The notes under the pieces were generated by a model. That model made no database searches. It saw nothing but the letters and a program-made list of their open reading frames with translations, and had not been told where the DNA came from. 64,000 nucleotides of DNA. It comes from Rhizobacter koreensis (GTDB lineage: Bacteria; Pseudomonadota; Gammaproteobacteria; Burkholderiales; Burkholderiaceae_C). The stretch covers positions 478,925 to 542,924 of the forward strand of contig NZ_JABWMJ010000003.1 in assembly GCF_013366375.1 (NCBI RefSeq). The letters run 5' to 3'. Both the position numbers and the translations under genes were made by a program. Shown here in pieces: positions 34,936 to 44,272 of this stretch; the first letter of the stretch is position 1, and each line of letters opens with the position of its first letter.

Positions 34936-35760
34936 ATGAGCTTCTCCCGCCCCGTTCCGCTCGACCAGGCCGCCGGGTTGCGCCGCCTGTTCGCGAACTC
35001 GCAGGCGCAGGCGCGCATCGTGCCGGTGGTCGCCAACCCGCACGTCGGGTCGGGCGGCGCACTGCTCGAGCGCCTCTGCACGGCGTTCGGCGAGCACGGC
35101 CTGCACACGCTGGTGGTCGACGCCGGCGAGCGCGCCGGCACGCCGAACGAGCTCGCACTGATCGACCTCGCGGCGTGCGTCGAGCGGCTCTCGAAGCACG
35201 TGTCGTATCTCGCTGCCCGGGGCCTGCCGCTGCGCTACGTCGACGCCGCCGGCTCGACGCAGGCGTTCGTGTCGCAGGTCATCGAGGCGGCACCGCGCTG
35301 CAACGTGATCCTGCTGCACGCCGGCGCGTCGGACCTCTGCCGCATGCTGCAGCGTCGCCCCGACCCCGAGCCGGTGTGCCCGCTGCTGCTCGCCGACGAC
35401 CATCCGTCGAGCGTGACGCACGCCTTCGCCGCGATGAAGCTGCTGACGCAGCGCGCGAGCTGGGTCGTGTTCGACCTGCTGCTCGGCGCGGCGACGAGCT
35501 CGCCGCGTGCCGACCGCATCGCGGCGCAGCTCGCGACGTGCGCCGACGACTTCCTCGGCGCGGTGCTGCGTTCCTCCGCGCGCGTCGATCCGGCGCTGCC
35601 GGCGACCGCGGCACCGCCCGACGCGCTGCGACGCCTCGTCCGCACGCGCATCGAACCTGCCTTCGATCTCTCCACCCCGCGGCCCGCCGCGTTCGAGACG
35701 AGCCTGCACGGCCCGCTCGACGTGGCGCCAGCCCGCACTTCGAATTGGGCTTCAACGTGA
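34936..35760 (+). CDS. FlhG/FleN-position MinD-like protein with degenerate P-loop
   Basis: A 274-residue protein in the slot between flhF and fliA where FlhG (FleN, YlxH) is encoded. It begins DQAAGLRRLFA, a typical FlhG start, and continues VVANPHVGSGGALLERLCTA. The place of the MinD deviant Walker A (KGGxGKT) is taken by HVGSGGALL, with no lysines. Later parts look like the MinD fold (LVVDAGERAG; CNVILLHAGASDL), but key ATPase residues are weak. FlhG normally limits flagellar number through its ATPase and FlhF. This copy probably does not hydrolyse ATP the usual way. The start at 34936 is preferred; the frame upstream only overlaps flhF. Confidence 0.7.
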   Translation: MSFSRPVPLDQAAGLRRLFANSQAQARIVPVVANPHVGSGGALLERLCTAFGEHGLHTLVVDAGERAGTPNELALIDLAACVERLSKHVSYLAARGLPLRYVDAAGSTQAFVSQVIEAAPRCNVILLHAGASDLCRMLQRRPDPEPVCPLLLADDHPSSVTHAFAAMKLLTQRASWVVFDLLLGAATSSPRADRIAAQLATCADDFLGAVLRSSARVDPALPATAAPPDALRRLVRTRIEPAFDLSTPRPAAFETSLHGPLDVAPARTSNWAST

Positions 35761-35777
35761 TACCCCGGAGCGCTTCT

Positions 35778-36491
35778 ATGTACACCGCCAAAGGCCGGCT
35801 GGACCTCAACTCGACGTTGAAGGAGTACAGCTCGCTCGTGAGGCGCCTCGCTCACCAGATGATCGCGAAGCTGCCCGCCAACGTGGAGATCGACGATCTC
35901 ATCCAGGTCGGCATGATCGGCCTCGCCGACGCGCTGTCGCGATTCGACGCGGCGCAGGGCGTGCAGTTCGAGACCTTCGCGACGCAGCGCATCCGCGGCG
36001 CCATGCTCGACGAGCTGCGCGGCAACGACTACCTGTCGCGCGGAACGCGCAAGCAGCAGCGCTCGATCGAGGTCGCGGTGCAGAAGCTCGAGCAGAAGCT
36101 CGGCCGTGCGCCGATCGAGAGCGAGATCGCCAAGGAGATGGGCCTCTCGGTCGCCGACTACCAGGAGCTGCTCGGCAAGGTGCGCGGCACCCAGCTCGTC
36201 TACCTCGAGGACATGGCCGGTGCCGACGGCGACAACGACTTCCTCGACCGCCACGTCGCGGACGAGGGCGCCAACCCGCTCGCGCAGCTGCAGGACCACC
36301 GCATGCGCGAGGCGCTGATCGAGGCGATCAAGCACCTTCCGGAGCGCGAGCAGTACGTGATGAGCATGTACTACGAGCACGACATGAACCTCAAGGAGAT
36401 CGCGGCGGTGCTCAAGGTCACCGAGTCGCGCGTCTGCCAGTTGCACAGCCAGTCGATCGCGCGCCTGCGCGTCAAGCTGCGCGACTACTGA
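35778..36491 (+). CDS. fliA: Flagellar sigma factor FliA (sigma-28)
   Basis: A 237-residue sigma factor. Region 2 reads EIDDLIQVGMIGLADALSRF and GVQFETFATQRIRGAMLDEL; region 3 has RKQQRSIEVAVQKLEQKLGR; region 4 has the helix-turn-helix EIAAVLKVTESRVCQLHSQS. It directs transcription of late flagellar genes, and matching promoters are seen before fliS, fliD, fliC2 and motA. The gene is 17 bp after the FlhG-like gene, so it is in the flhB-flhA-flhF operon. Confidence 0.98.
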   Translation: MYTAKGRLDLNSTLKEYSSLVRRLAHQMIAKLPANVEIDDLIQVGMIGLADALSRFDAAQGVQFETFATQRIRGAMLDELRGNDYLSRGTRKQQRSIEVAVQKLEQKLGRAPIESEIAKEMGLSVADYQELLGKVRGTQLVYLEDMAGADGDNDFLDRHVADEGANPLAQLQDHRMREALIEAIKHLPEREQYVMSMYYEHDMNLKEIAAVLKVTESRVCQLHSQSIARLRVKLRDY

Positions 36492-36508
36492 CCGACGAGG
36501 ATCACGCG

Positions 36509-37288
36509 ATGGGTGCCGGAGCCGCGCTGCACGGCGTCGCTCGCAGGCTGCCGTGGCCGCTGCCCGCGCTGCTGGCGTGGAGCGCGTGCTGGGCCGCGTT
36601 CGCCGCGCTCGCGGCCTGCGGCGCGCCGGCCGTGCTCGCGTTCGCTGCGGCGGCGCTGGTCGGCGTCGCGGCGGCCGCGCAGGCCAGGTCGACCGCGCGG
36701 CGGGCGCTGCTCGCCGGCGGCTTTCCGGTGTCGCTCGCCGCATCGGGCCTGGCCGGCACGCTTGCGGCGTGGGCGTGGCTGCTGCCGCTCGTCGCGCTGG
36801 CCCTCGTCTATCCGGTCACGGCATGGCGCGACGCGCCGCTCTTTCCGACGCCGGGCGGCGCGCTGCGCGGCCTCGGCCGGCGTGCCCGTCTGCGCCCCGG
36901 TGCCGCGGTGCTCGACGTCGGCTGCGGCCTCGGCCACGGCCTCGTGGAGCTCGCGCGCGAGTACCCGCACGCGCGCCTGACCGGGGTCGAGTGGAGCCCC
37001 TTGCTCGCGCTGATCACGCGCCTGCGCTGCCGCTTCGCGCACGTGCGGCGCGGCGACATGTGGGAGGGCGACTGGTCGGGGTTCGACCTCGTCTACGCGT
37101 TCCAGCGCCCGGAAAGCGCCGCGCGCCTCGTCGCCAAGGCGAGCGCCGAGCTGCGCCCGGGCGCGTGGCTGGTGAGCCTCGAGTTCGAGCTGCCGGCCTT
37201 CACGCCCGCGCACGCGATGACCTGCGCCGACGGCCGGCCGCTCTGGCTCTACCGCGCGCCCTTCGAAGTAACGACGCCGCGCGGCTGA
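36509..37288 (+). CDS. Membrane-anchored class I SAM-dependent methyltransferase
   Basis: A 259-residue protein with two parts. The first ~110 residues are hydrophobic with about four membrane segments, Ala/Leu-rich. The rest is a Rossmann methyltransferase whose SAM-binding motif I is VLDVGCGLGHG (about residues 134-144), with acidic motif II TGVEWSP later. It begins 17 bp after fliA, so it may be co-transcribed with the flagellar operon, though it has no known flagellar role. The substrate is not recognisable. Confidence 0.8.
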   Translation: MGAGAALHGVARRLPWPLPALLAWSACWAAFAALAACGAPAVLAFAAAALVGVAAAAQARSTARRALLAGGFPVSLAASGLAGTLAAWAWLLPLVALALVYPVTAWRDAPLFPTPGGALRGLGRRARLRPGAAVLDVGCGLGHGLVELAREYPHARLTGVEWSPLLALITRLRCRFAHVRRGDMWEGDWSGFDLVYAFQRPESAARLVAKASAELRPGAWLVSLEFELPAFTPAHAMTCADGRPLWLYRAPFEVTTPRG

Positions 37289-37506
37289 GCGTCCGACCGG
37301 CAGCGGCGCCTGGGGGCGCCGAGCGCCGCGGTTCGCGCATGGCTCTCAGGCGAGGGCGGTGCGCCACCCGATGTGAATCCGTCACTTTTGGGCTGCGGAT
37401 TGCGCACGGGCGTGACGCGCCCCTGCTCTCTAGATTGGCGATGCCGACCGATCGGCCGGCGACCCGAGGTTGCAACGCCCGGGCCGATCCACTCGAGGAG
37501 CAAGTC

Positions 37507-37872
37507 ATGAGCACCGTTCGCATCGCCATCAAGTCCGTTCTCGCCGCGGCGATCGGCATCGCCGTCGCCGCACCCAGTCGCGCCGCCGACGAGGCCGCGG
37601 CACCCGAAGGTCCGACCCGCGACCAGGTCAACGCCGAAGTCATCGCCGCGCGTGCCGACGGCACCCTGCAGCCGGCCGGCGACTTCGACTGGCCGGTCGT
37701 GACCGCACCGGCCGGCATCTCGCGCAGCCGCGACGCGGTGAAGCAGGAGGTCCTGGAAGCGCGCGCCAACGGCAGCCTGATCGCTGCCGGCGAAGGCGAC
37801 GGCGCCGGTCCGGTCGACGTGCCGTACGCGATGCGTCCCGCCGGCACCCTGTTCGCCGGCGTGTCGCGCTGA
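37507..37872 (+). CDS. Exported DUF4148-type protein
   Basis: A 121-residue protein with a signal peptide (cleavage likely after SRA, residue 26). The mature chain has two copies of a short repeat: RDQVNAEVIAARADGTLQPA and RDAVKQEVLEARANGSLIAA. This is the DUF4148 pattern, a family abundant in Burkholderiales and of unknown function. A GAGGAG site precedes the ATG. It is followed by a strong hairpin shared with the convergent Crp-type gene. Confidence 0.82.
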   Translation: MSTVRIAIKSVLAAAIGIAVAAPSRAADEAAAPEGPTRDQVNAEVIAARADGTLQPAGDFDWPVVTAPAGISRSRDAVKQEVLEARANGSLIAAGEGDGAGPVDVPYAMRPAGTLFAGVSR

Positions 37873-37912
37873 GCGTCGCCGCGACGTCGCGTCCAGCGCG
37901 CCAACGGCGAAC

Positions 37913-37946
37913 GGCGCCCGGCCCGCCTCGCGGCGGGCCGGGCGCC
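37913..37946. terminator. Bidirectional hairpin between convergent genes
   Basis: A perfect 15-bp GC stem with a 4-base loop lies between the DUF4148 gene (plus) and the Crp-type gene (minus). There is no long T tract on either side, so it may act as a barrier rather than a classic intrinsic terminator. Confidence 0.7.
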
Positions 37947-37961
37947 TTCGCGCGGGTCGGC

Positions 37962-38660
37962 CTACCAGGCCGCCGGCAGCTTGCGCTCGATCGTGAGGCG
38001 CCCCCGGGTCTGCGACACGTAGCCGCCGGCGCGCAGGTCCTTGAGGATGCGGCTCACCATCTCGCGCGACGAGCCGACGCGCTCGGCGATCTGCTGCTGG
38101 GTGAGCGGCTCGTTCAGCGTGCGCACGCCGTCGACCTCGGTCGACTCCTGGTAGAGGAACTGGACCACACGCCCGTAGACGTCCTGCAGGGCGAGGCTCT
38201 TCACGCTGTCGGTGGCCTGGCGCACGCGCCGGATCAGCTTGAGGATGAGGTGGTGCGCGAAGTCGGGATGGGCGTCGATGAAGCGGCGCAGGTTGCCGGC
38301 GGTGACCACCGAGCAGGTGGTCGGCTCGAGCGTCATCACCGACGCGCTCCGCAGGCCGCCGTCGAGCGCGAGCTCGCCCACGTACTCGCCGGCACCGTGC
38401 GCCGTGATGACGATCTCCTTGCCCTCGGCACTCGTCGAGTACACCTTCACCCGGCCGCTCAGCAGGATGTAGAGCGAGTCGCTGGCGTCGCCCTCGTTGA
38501 TGAGGACGGCGTTCGCGGGAAAGTGCCGCACGCCGCCCTGGCCCGCGATCTCGCGGAGCAGCTCGTCGCCAAGTACGGCGGGTGTCACGGGAGGCGCGCG
38601 CACCGGCCGATTCTGGTGCGCGGCCGTGAATATTGCCAATTCCGGATCACGCAAGTTCAC
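37962..38660 (-). CDS. Crp/Fnr-family transcriptional regulator
   Basis: A regulator of about 232 residues from a GTG at 38660; the exact start is uncertain, since an ATG 81 bases further upstream and later GTGs are also in frame. The cyclic-nucleotide-binding fold is visible (FPANAVLINEGDASDSLYIL, GEYVGELALDGGLRSASVM), and the C-terminal winged helix reads LTQQQIAERVGSSREMVSRI. No Fnr-type N-terminal cysteine cluster is seen, so it is not an oxygen sensor of that type. The effector is unknown. It is divergent from a LuxR-type gene with about 70 bp between the starts. Confidence 0.88.
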   Translation of the reverse strand: MNLRDPELAIFTAAHQNRPVRAPPVTPAVLGDELLREIAGQGGVRHFPANAVLINEGDASDSLYILLSGRVKVYSTSAEGKEIVITAHGAGEYVGELALDGGLRSASVMTLEPTTCSVVTAGNLRRFIDAHPDFAHHLILKLIRRVRQATDSVKSLALQDVYGRVVQFLYQESTEVDGVRTLNEPLTQQQIAERVGSSREMVSRILKDLRAGGYVSQTRGRLTIERKLPAAW

Positions 38661-38730
38661 GTGGCAGCGTGGGTCGCGATTCCTACCGTCGGAGCGTCGT
38701 GCAGGTGGTCTGCACGCCGCAACCGACGGG

Positions 38731-39456
38731 ATGACGATCATGCTGGACACGGAACTCACCGACGCGCTTCCCGAGCTGGCCACGCGCCGCGGCGAAGCCG
38801 AACGCAGGCTGCCGCCGCACCGCGGCAGCCTCGACGCCGCGCTGCTCGCGCACGCCCTCGTCGCGGTGCTCGACGAGATCGACTACGGCATCGTGCTGCT
38901 GGTCGACGGCGGCGCGCGCATCGCGACGATCAACCACGCGGCGCGCAGCGCGCTCGACGATCATCACCCGCTGCTGATCGCGCGCGGCGCGCTCGAGGCG
39001 CGCAGCCCCGCCGACCTCGCGCTGCTGCGCCAGGCCGTCGACGAAGCGGCGCGCCAGAACCGCCGCCGCCTGCTGACGCTGGGCAGCGGCGCCCACCGCA
39101 GCTCGATGGCGGTGGTGCCGGTCGCGCTCGGCGACGCCGAGGCTCCCGCGGTCCTGGTCGTGCTCGGCAAGCGCGCCGTCTGCGAGCCGCTCTCGATCAA
39201 CGGCTTCTGCCGCAGCCACGGCATCACCGGAGCCGAGACGCGCGTGCTGATGGCGCTCGCCGGCGGCGTCGCGCCCAAGCAGATCGCGCGTCAGCTCGGC
39301 GTCGCGCTCTCGACGATCCGCACTCACATCATCAGCCTGCGCGCCAAGACCGGCGCCGCCAGCATCGGCGCGCTGCTCACCCGCGTGGCATGCCTGCCGC
39401 CGCTGCGCTGCGTGCTGCGCGGGAGCTGCGGCGCGCCGAGCGGGCCGCACGAGTAG
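38731..39456 (+). CDS. LuxR-type helix-turn-helix transcriptional regulator
   Basis: A 241-residue protein with a C-terminal LuxR/GerE helix-turn-helix (ITGAETRVLMALAGGVAPKQ, then ARQLGVALSTIRTHIISLRA). The N-terminal part (residues 20-150) looks like a degenerate PAS-type sensor, not a response-regulator receiver or an acyl-homoserine-lactone domain. It may respond to a small ligand. Divergent from the Crp-type gene. Start chosen at ATG 38731; another ATG follows three codons later. Confidence 0.83.
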   Translation: MTIMLDTELTDALPELATRRGEAERRLPPHRGSLDAALLAHALVAVLDEIDYGIVLLVDGGARIATINHAARSALDDHHPLLIARGALEARSPADLALLRQAVDEAARQNRRRLLTLGSGAHRSSMAVVPVALGDAEAPAVLVVLGKRAVCEPLSINGFCRSHGITGAETRVLMALAGGVAPKQIARQLGVALSTIRTHIISLRAKTGAASIGALLTRVACLPPLRCVLRGSCGAPSGPHE

Positions 39457-39556
39457 CGCGTCGTGCTCATCGATCGAGGGGATGAAGTCCGCTGGAGCGC
39501 GCTCCAGACTGATTCGCAGCGGTCGCCGGGTGGCCGCTGCCACCGAGGAGAGCGAG

Positions 39557-39928
39557 ATGAAGACGTTGCGTGTCCTGTCCACGATGCTGCTGGCGGCGCT
39601 GTCGGCGTTCGGCCAGGCGGCGCCGACCGCCTTTCCGGACGGCGCGACCGAGCTCGCCGGCGACGCGCTCACCGAGCGCCTGGCCGGCAACACGTTCGAC
39701 GTCACCCTCGCGAACGGCGACACGTGGCGGCTCGAGTACCGTCGCAACGGCTACTACTTCGTCAACGCGAGCGGCGGCTTCAACGGGTCGGGTCGCTGGA
39801 AGGTCGACGGCAGCCGGCTCTGCAGCGAGACGCCGCGCAATGCGTCGTGCAATGACGTGCGGCTCGCGGGAGACCGGCTCTATCTCAAGCGCGACAGCGG
39901 CGAGGTGATCGCGTTGCGCGCGCGCTGA
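39557..39928 (+). CDS. Exported small protein, function unknown
   Basis: A 123-residue protein with a signal peptide ending near GQAA (residue 22). The mature part is beta-rich, with NTFDVTLANGDTWRLEYRRN and a later GSGRWKVDGSRLCSETPRN segment holding two cysteines that may form a disulfide. GAGGAG precedes the ATG. I do not recognise a family. It is convergent with the outer-membrane-like protein gene. Confidence 0.6.
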   Translation: MKTLRVLSTMLLAALSAFGQAAPTAFPDGATELAGDALTERLAGNTFDVTLANGDTWRLEYRRNGYYFVNASGGFNGSGRWKVDGSRLCSETPRNASCNDVRLAGDRLYLKRDSGEVIALRAR

Positions 39929-39952
39929 GCGTCGCTCCGCTGGCGCCGGCGC

Positions 39953-41467
39953 TCAGACGCCGCTCGAGACGCCGTAAGTGACGGTGAGCAGCGCGCTCAG
40001 CACGGTCGCGTTGAGCGGGCCGTCGAGCGCGCGGATGCGACCGGCTCCCACCCGCAGCCCGAACGCCGGCGTGAACTGGTAGCCCGCGTAGACCATCGGC
40101 TGGATCACCGCACCGCGGCTGTCGATGCCGCCGCCACCGGCGACGCCGGCCAGCATCTCGGCGGCGACGTGGGCGCGCGAGCCGATCGGCTGGCGCCAGC
40201 CACCGCCGATGTAGGCCGACGCGTAGCCGCCGGCGCCGCCGGTGACGGCGGCGTGCACCTGGCCGGTCAGGTAGAGGTTGGGCGTGAGATAGCGATCGCC
40301 CTTGAGCACCGCCGCGTCGATCGGCCGCGTGCTGCCGTCCTTGCGCGCGGCGTCGTAGCGCTCGACCCCGAGGCTGAACTCGGTGCGTGTGGGGCGCGCC
40401 GGGGTGCCGGCGCTGCGCGGGCCGTCGAGCGCCCAGACCAGCGAGGCCGTGGCACTCGCCGCGCGCAGGTCGCCCTTGGGGGCGCTCACGATGCCACCCT
40501 CGAGCGCCAGGCCGAAGTCGTCGCCGAGGCGCAGCACGCCGTAGAGCGACGCCTTGGCGAGCAAGCCCCCGCCCACCGGTATGCGGCCGCCACCGCCCAT
40601 GCCGAGCGCGATGCGGCCGCCGAGCGTGACGCTGTGGGGGACCACCTCCGATTCGTAGCCGACCGTACCCAGGTACTCGGCATAGCCGGCGACGTCGCGC
40701 TGCCCGGCACCCATCGCCTCGACGCCCCAGTACGCGTGGGGGCCCCAGGCCTGCTCGGCGCGGATGCCCACCATGCCGATGGTGCGCGGCAGTGCGCTGC
40801 CGTCGAGGGCGGTCGCGCGGCGCGTGCGGTAGAAGCCGGTCACGAGCTGGATGCGGTCGAAGCCGATGCCGGCGCGACCGCCGCTGCCGATCGGCTGGTC
40901 GAGCCGGTCGGGCCGCACGAAGCGGAACTCGTCGCTGATGTTGAGCACGAGACCGAGCTGGGTGCTCTTGATGTCGCCGTTCGGGAAGCTCACTTGCGAG
41001 ACCGAGAGCCCGACCGCGTGCGAGCCGAGCGCCCACACCAGATCGGCGTGCGGACGCAGCATGAGCCCGCCGCCCTGCGGTGCGCTGCCGCCGCCCCCGC
41101 CGCCGACGAAGTAGCCGATCTCGACGCCGAGCGGTCCGACCAGGCGCTTGCGCCACGCCACCTCGCCGCCCACCGTGAAGAAGCCGCCGCGCCGGCCGGT
41201 GATCGCGCCGTAGACCCCGGGGCCGATCGAGAGGCCCTCGACCGCCGGCACGTCGATCAGGTAGCTGGTGCCGACGAGGCCGACCTTCTCGTTGCCCGGA
41301 AACTTGACGCGCTCGAAGGTGATGCGCGCGTGCGCCGCCGGCGCGACGATCGCGCCGCCTTCATCGCCGTCTGCTGCATGGGCCGTGGCTGCGGCGGCGA
41401 GCAGCAGGCTGGCGACGGCGCGCGCGGCCGGGCGCGCGGGAAGGCGGAAGGCGAGGCTTCGGGGCAT
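39953..41467 (-). CDS. Exported Gly-rich protein, probably an outer-membrane beta-barrel
   Basis: A 504-residue protein with a clear signal peptide (cleavage after TAHA, near residue 32). The rest alternates hydrophobic and polar residues with many Gly and aromatic residues, such as GFDRIQLVTGFYRTRR, HAYWGVEAMGAGQRD and YASAYIGGGWRQPIGSRA, typical of barrel strands, and it ends in a strand near the C-terminus (VLSALLTVTYGV). It may have two similar halves. No family is recognised. The ATG at 41467 is set by the signal peptide. Confidence 0.65.
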   Translation of the reverse strand: MPRSLAFRLPARPAARAVASLLLAAAATAHAADGDEGGAIVAPAAHARITFERVKFPGNEKVGLVGTSYLIDVPAVEGLSIGPGVYGAITGRRGGFFTVGGEVAWRKRLVGPLGVEIGYFVGGGGGGSAPQGGGLMLRPHADLVWALGSHAVGLSVSQVSFPNGDIKSTQLGLVLNISDEFRFVRPDRLDQPIGSGGRAGIGFDRIQLVTGFYRTRRATALDGSALPRTIGMVGIRAEQAWGPHAYWGVEAMGAGQRDVAGYAEYLGTVGYESEVVPHSVTLGGRIALGMGGGGRIPVGGGLLAKASLYGVLRLGDDFGLALEGGIVSAPKGDLRAASATASLVWALDGPRSAGTPARPTRTEFSLGVERYDAARKDGSTRPIDAAVLKGDRYLTPNLYLTGQVHAAVTGGAGGYASAYIGGGWRQPIGSRAHVAAEMLAGVAGGGGIDSRGAVIQPMVYAGYQFTPAFGLRVGAGRIRALDGPLNATVLSALLTVTYGVSSGV

Positions 41468-41562
41468 GGCGGGGTCGCGGCAAGGGCGCGGCCGATTGTG
41501 TCGCAGGCGGGCACGCGCCCTGCCGGCTCGGCGCGTCGCCACCACCATGCCGCCGCCCGCCC

Positions 41563-42621
41563 ATGCCCGAAGGCCCGTCGATCGTCATCCTCAAGGACGA
41601 GGTCGCCGCGTTCGCCGGCAGGCGCATCGCGAGCGTCGACGGCAACACGACCATCGACACCTCGCGTCTGGTCGGCCAGCGCATCGTCGCGCTGCGCAGC
41701 TGGGGCAAGCACTTCCTCGTCGAGTTCGACGGCTTCGCACTGCGCATCCACCTCCTGATGTTCGGCACCTACCGCATCGACGAGCGCAGGGAGGACAAGC
41801 CGGTGCGCCTGGGCCTCCGGTTCGACGACGGCAGCGAGCTCAACTTCTACACCTGCTCGGTACGCTTCGTGGAAGGGCCGCTCGACGAGACGTACGAGTG
41901 GAGCGGCGACGTCATGTCGCCCGCGTGGAACCCGGCCATCGCGCGCCGCAAGCTGCGCGCGATGCCCGACGCCCTGGTCTGCGACGCGCTGCTCGACCAG
42001 ACCGTGTTCGCGGGTGTCGGCAACATCATCAAGAACGAGGTGCTGTTCCGGATTCGCGTGCACCCGCTCTCGGCTGTCGGCGCGCTGCCGGCGAGGAAGC
42101 TTGCCGAGCTCGTCGAGCAGGCACGCATCTACAGCTTCGAGTTCCTCGAGTGGAAGCGCGCGTATGTGCTCAGGCAGCACTGGCTCGCGCACACCAGGCG
42201 GATCTGCCCGCGCTGCGACATCCCGTTCGTCAAGGCGTATCTCGGCACGACCAACCGGCGCAGCTTCTTCTGCGAACGCTGCCAACGGCGCTATGGCGCG
42301 GTCGGTGCCGAGCTCGTGCCGGTGAAGAAGGCCGAGGGCGCGCGGCCGGCGAGCGCTGCGAGGGTGCTCGCGGAGGTCAAGCCAAGGAAGGCGCCCAAGC
42401 CAGTGAAGGCGCCCAAGGCGATGCAGGCGGCAGACGCCTCGACGCCCGCGAAGCCGGTGAAGGCGCCGCGGCGCTCACGAGCCGACGAGGTCGCGAGCGA
42501 CGCCGTGCGAAGGCGCCCGGCGCCACGGGTGGGCGCCGCGCCGCGTGTGGCCGAGGTCGCCGCGCAGCCGGCGCCGCGTGCCGCGCGCAAGGCCGCTCGG
42601 CGTTCGCGCGCCGAGCGCTAG
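41563..42621 (+). CDS. Formamidopyrimidine-DNA glycosylase / endonuclease VIII family protein
   Basis: A 352-residue base-excision repair enzyme. The catalytic N-terminus MPEGPS (Pro2, Glu3) is intact, as are the DNA-binding region FAGVGNIIKNEVLFRIRVHP and the C-terminal zinc finger with cysteines at 215, 218, 237 and 240. The finger arrangement differs from classical MutM. An extra tail of about 95 residues (from ~257), rich in Lys, Ala and Pro, follows and may bind DNA nonspecifically. Start chosen so that Pro2 is exposed after Met removal. The exact substrate type (Fpg or Nei) is not settled. Confidence 0.9.
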   Translation: MPEGPSIVILKDEVAAFAGRRIASVDGNTTIDTSRLVGQRIVALRSWGKHFLVEFDGFALRIHLLMFGTYRIDERREDKPVRLGLRFDDGSELNFYTCSVRFVEGPLDETYEWSGDVMSPAWNPAIARRKLRAMPDALVCDALLDQTVFAGVGNIIKNEVLFRIRVHPLSAVGALPARKLAELVEQARIYSFEFLEWKRAYVLRQHWLAHTRRICPRCDIPFVKAYLGTTNRRSFFCERCQRRYGAVGAELVPVKKAEGARPASAARVLAEVKPRKAPKPVKAPKAMQAADASTPAKPVKAPRRSRADEVASDAVRRRPAPRVGAAPRVAEVAAQPAPRAARKAARRSRAER

Positions 42622-42626
42622 CGGCG

Positions 42627-44024
42627 TCAGCCGAGCCGCTCGCGGTGCGCGGCGATCGCCGCGAACACCTGCGCTGGCGCGGTGCCGCCCGCGACCGCGC
42701 GCGCGTCGAGCGAGCCGCGCAGGGTGAGCACGTCGAACACGTCGGCTTCGATCGATCGGTGAAAGCCCTGCAGCGTCTCGAGCGGCAGCGCGCCGAGCTC
42801 GACGCCCTGGTCGATCGCGTGCTTGACCGCATGCGCGACCGCCTCGTGCGCGTCGCGGAACGGCAACCCCTTCTTGACCAGGTAGTCGGCGAGGTCGGTC
42901 GCGGTGGCATAGCCCTTGGCGGCGGCGCGCTCCATCGCCTCGGGCTTGACGCGGATGCCGGGCACCAGCTCGACGAAGATGCGCAGGGTGTCGGTGAGCG
43001 TGTCGACGGTGTCGAACAGCGGCTCCTTGTCTTCCTGGTTGTCCTTGTTGTAGGCCAGCGGCTGGCCCTTCATGAGCGTGAGCAGCCCCATCAGGTGGCC
43101 GACCACGCGGCCCGTCTTGCCGCGCGCGAGCTCGGGCACGTCGGGGTTCTTCTTCTGCGGCATGATCGACGAGCCCGTGCAGAAGCGGTCCGCCAGGTCG
43201 ATGAAGCCGAAGCTCTGGCTCATCCACAGCACGAGTTCTTCGCTCAAGCGCGAGACGTGCACCATGCAGAGCGCGGCGGCGGACGTGAACTCGATCGCGA
43301 AGTCGCGATCGCTCACCGCGTCGATGCTGTTGCGGCAGATGCCCTCCATGCCGAGCGCACGCGCCACCGCCTCGCGGTCGAGCGGATAGCTGGTGCCGGC
43401 GAGTGCGGCGGCGCCGAGCGGCAGGCGGTTGGTGCGCCTGCGCACTTCGGCCATGCGCTCGGCGTCGCGCGCGAACATCTCGACGTAGGCGAGCAGGTGG
43501 TGCCCGAACGACACCGGCTGCGCAACCTGCAGGTGCGTGAAGCCCGGCAGGATGGTCTCGGTGTGCTCGGCGGCGAGCTCGACCAAGGCGCGCTGCAACT
43601 CGGCGAGCAGGCTGCCGATGGTCGTGATCTCGTCGCGCAGCCAGAGCCGCACGTCGGTCGCGACCTGGTCGTTGCGCGAGCGGCCGGTGTGCAGGCGCTT
43701 GCCGGCGTCGCCCACCAGCTGCACCAGACGTGCCTCGATGTTGAGGTGCACGTCCTCGAGATCGAGCTTCCACTCGAAGGCGCCGCTCTCGATCTCCTGC
43801 GTGATCTGCGCGAGGCCGCGCTCGATCGCCTCGCGGTCCTCGCGCGTCAGCACGCCTTGCGCCGCGAGCATGCGCGCATGCGCGAGACTGCCGGTGATGT
43901 CGGCGCGCCAGAGCCGGCGGTCGAAGTTCACGCTCGCGGTGTAGCGCTTGACGAGCGCGCTCATGGGCTCGGAAAAAAGCGCCGACCACGCCTCTGACTT
44001 CTTGTCGAACTGGTTCGCTTGCAT
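42627..44024 (-). CDS. argH: Argininosuccinate lyase
   Basis: A 465-residue cytoplasmic enzyme that splits argininosuccinate into arginine and fumarate. It contains the fumarase/aspartase superfamily signature [15 protein letters not shown] and the [16 protein letters not shown] loop. The start at 44024 ([17 protein letters not shown]) matches family N-termini; the frame extends further but has no similarity. It is divergent from the sensor kinase gene, an arrangement shared with pseudomonads (argH next to fimS/algR). Confidence 0.97.
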   Translation of the reverse strand: MQANQFDKKSEAWSALFSEPMSALVKRYTASVNFDRRLWRADITGSLAHARMLAAQGVLTREDREAIERGLAQITQEIESGAFEWKLDLEDVHLNIEARLVQLVGDAGKRLHTGRSRNDQVATDVRLWLRDEITTIGSLLAELQRALVELAAEHTETILPGFTHLQVAQPVSFGHHLLAYVEMFARDAERMAEVRRRTNRLPLGAAALAGTSYPLDREAVARALGMEGICRNSIDAVSDRDFAIEFTSAAALCMVHVSRLSEELVLWMSQSFGFIDLADRFCTGSSIMPQKKNPDVPELARGKTGRVVGHLMGLLTLMKGQPLAYNKDNQEDKEPLFDTVDTLTDTLRIFVELVPGIRVKPEAMERAAAKGYATATDLADYLVKKGLPFRDAHEAVAHAVKHAIDQGVELGALPLETLQGFHRSIEADVFDVLTLRGSLDARAVAGGTAPAQVFAAIAAHRERLG

Positions 44025-44272
44025 CGATGGGGTTCCGGAAGATGGGACCGTGCAAGCGTGTGCGTGCGTGATGGCCCTGACCGTGCGATGCGCACGCTGC
44101 CGACCCCGGGAATGGCTGCGCGCCGAGAGTCGGTTCGCCACAATCTGCAACATGCGCGACGCCCTGATTCTAGAGGCGCTCGACGCGGCGACATGAGCCG
44201 CAGAGCCTGCCACCCCGACGCTGCCTGGCGGCGGGAGACGCTTGGTCTGACCACTCGCTCGAGAGGTCGCCG

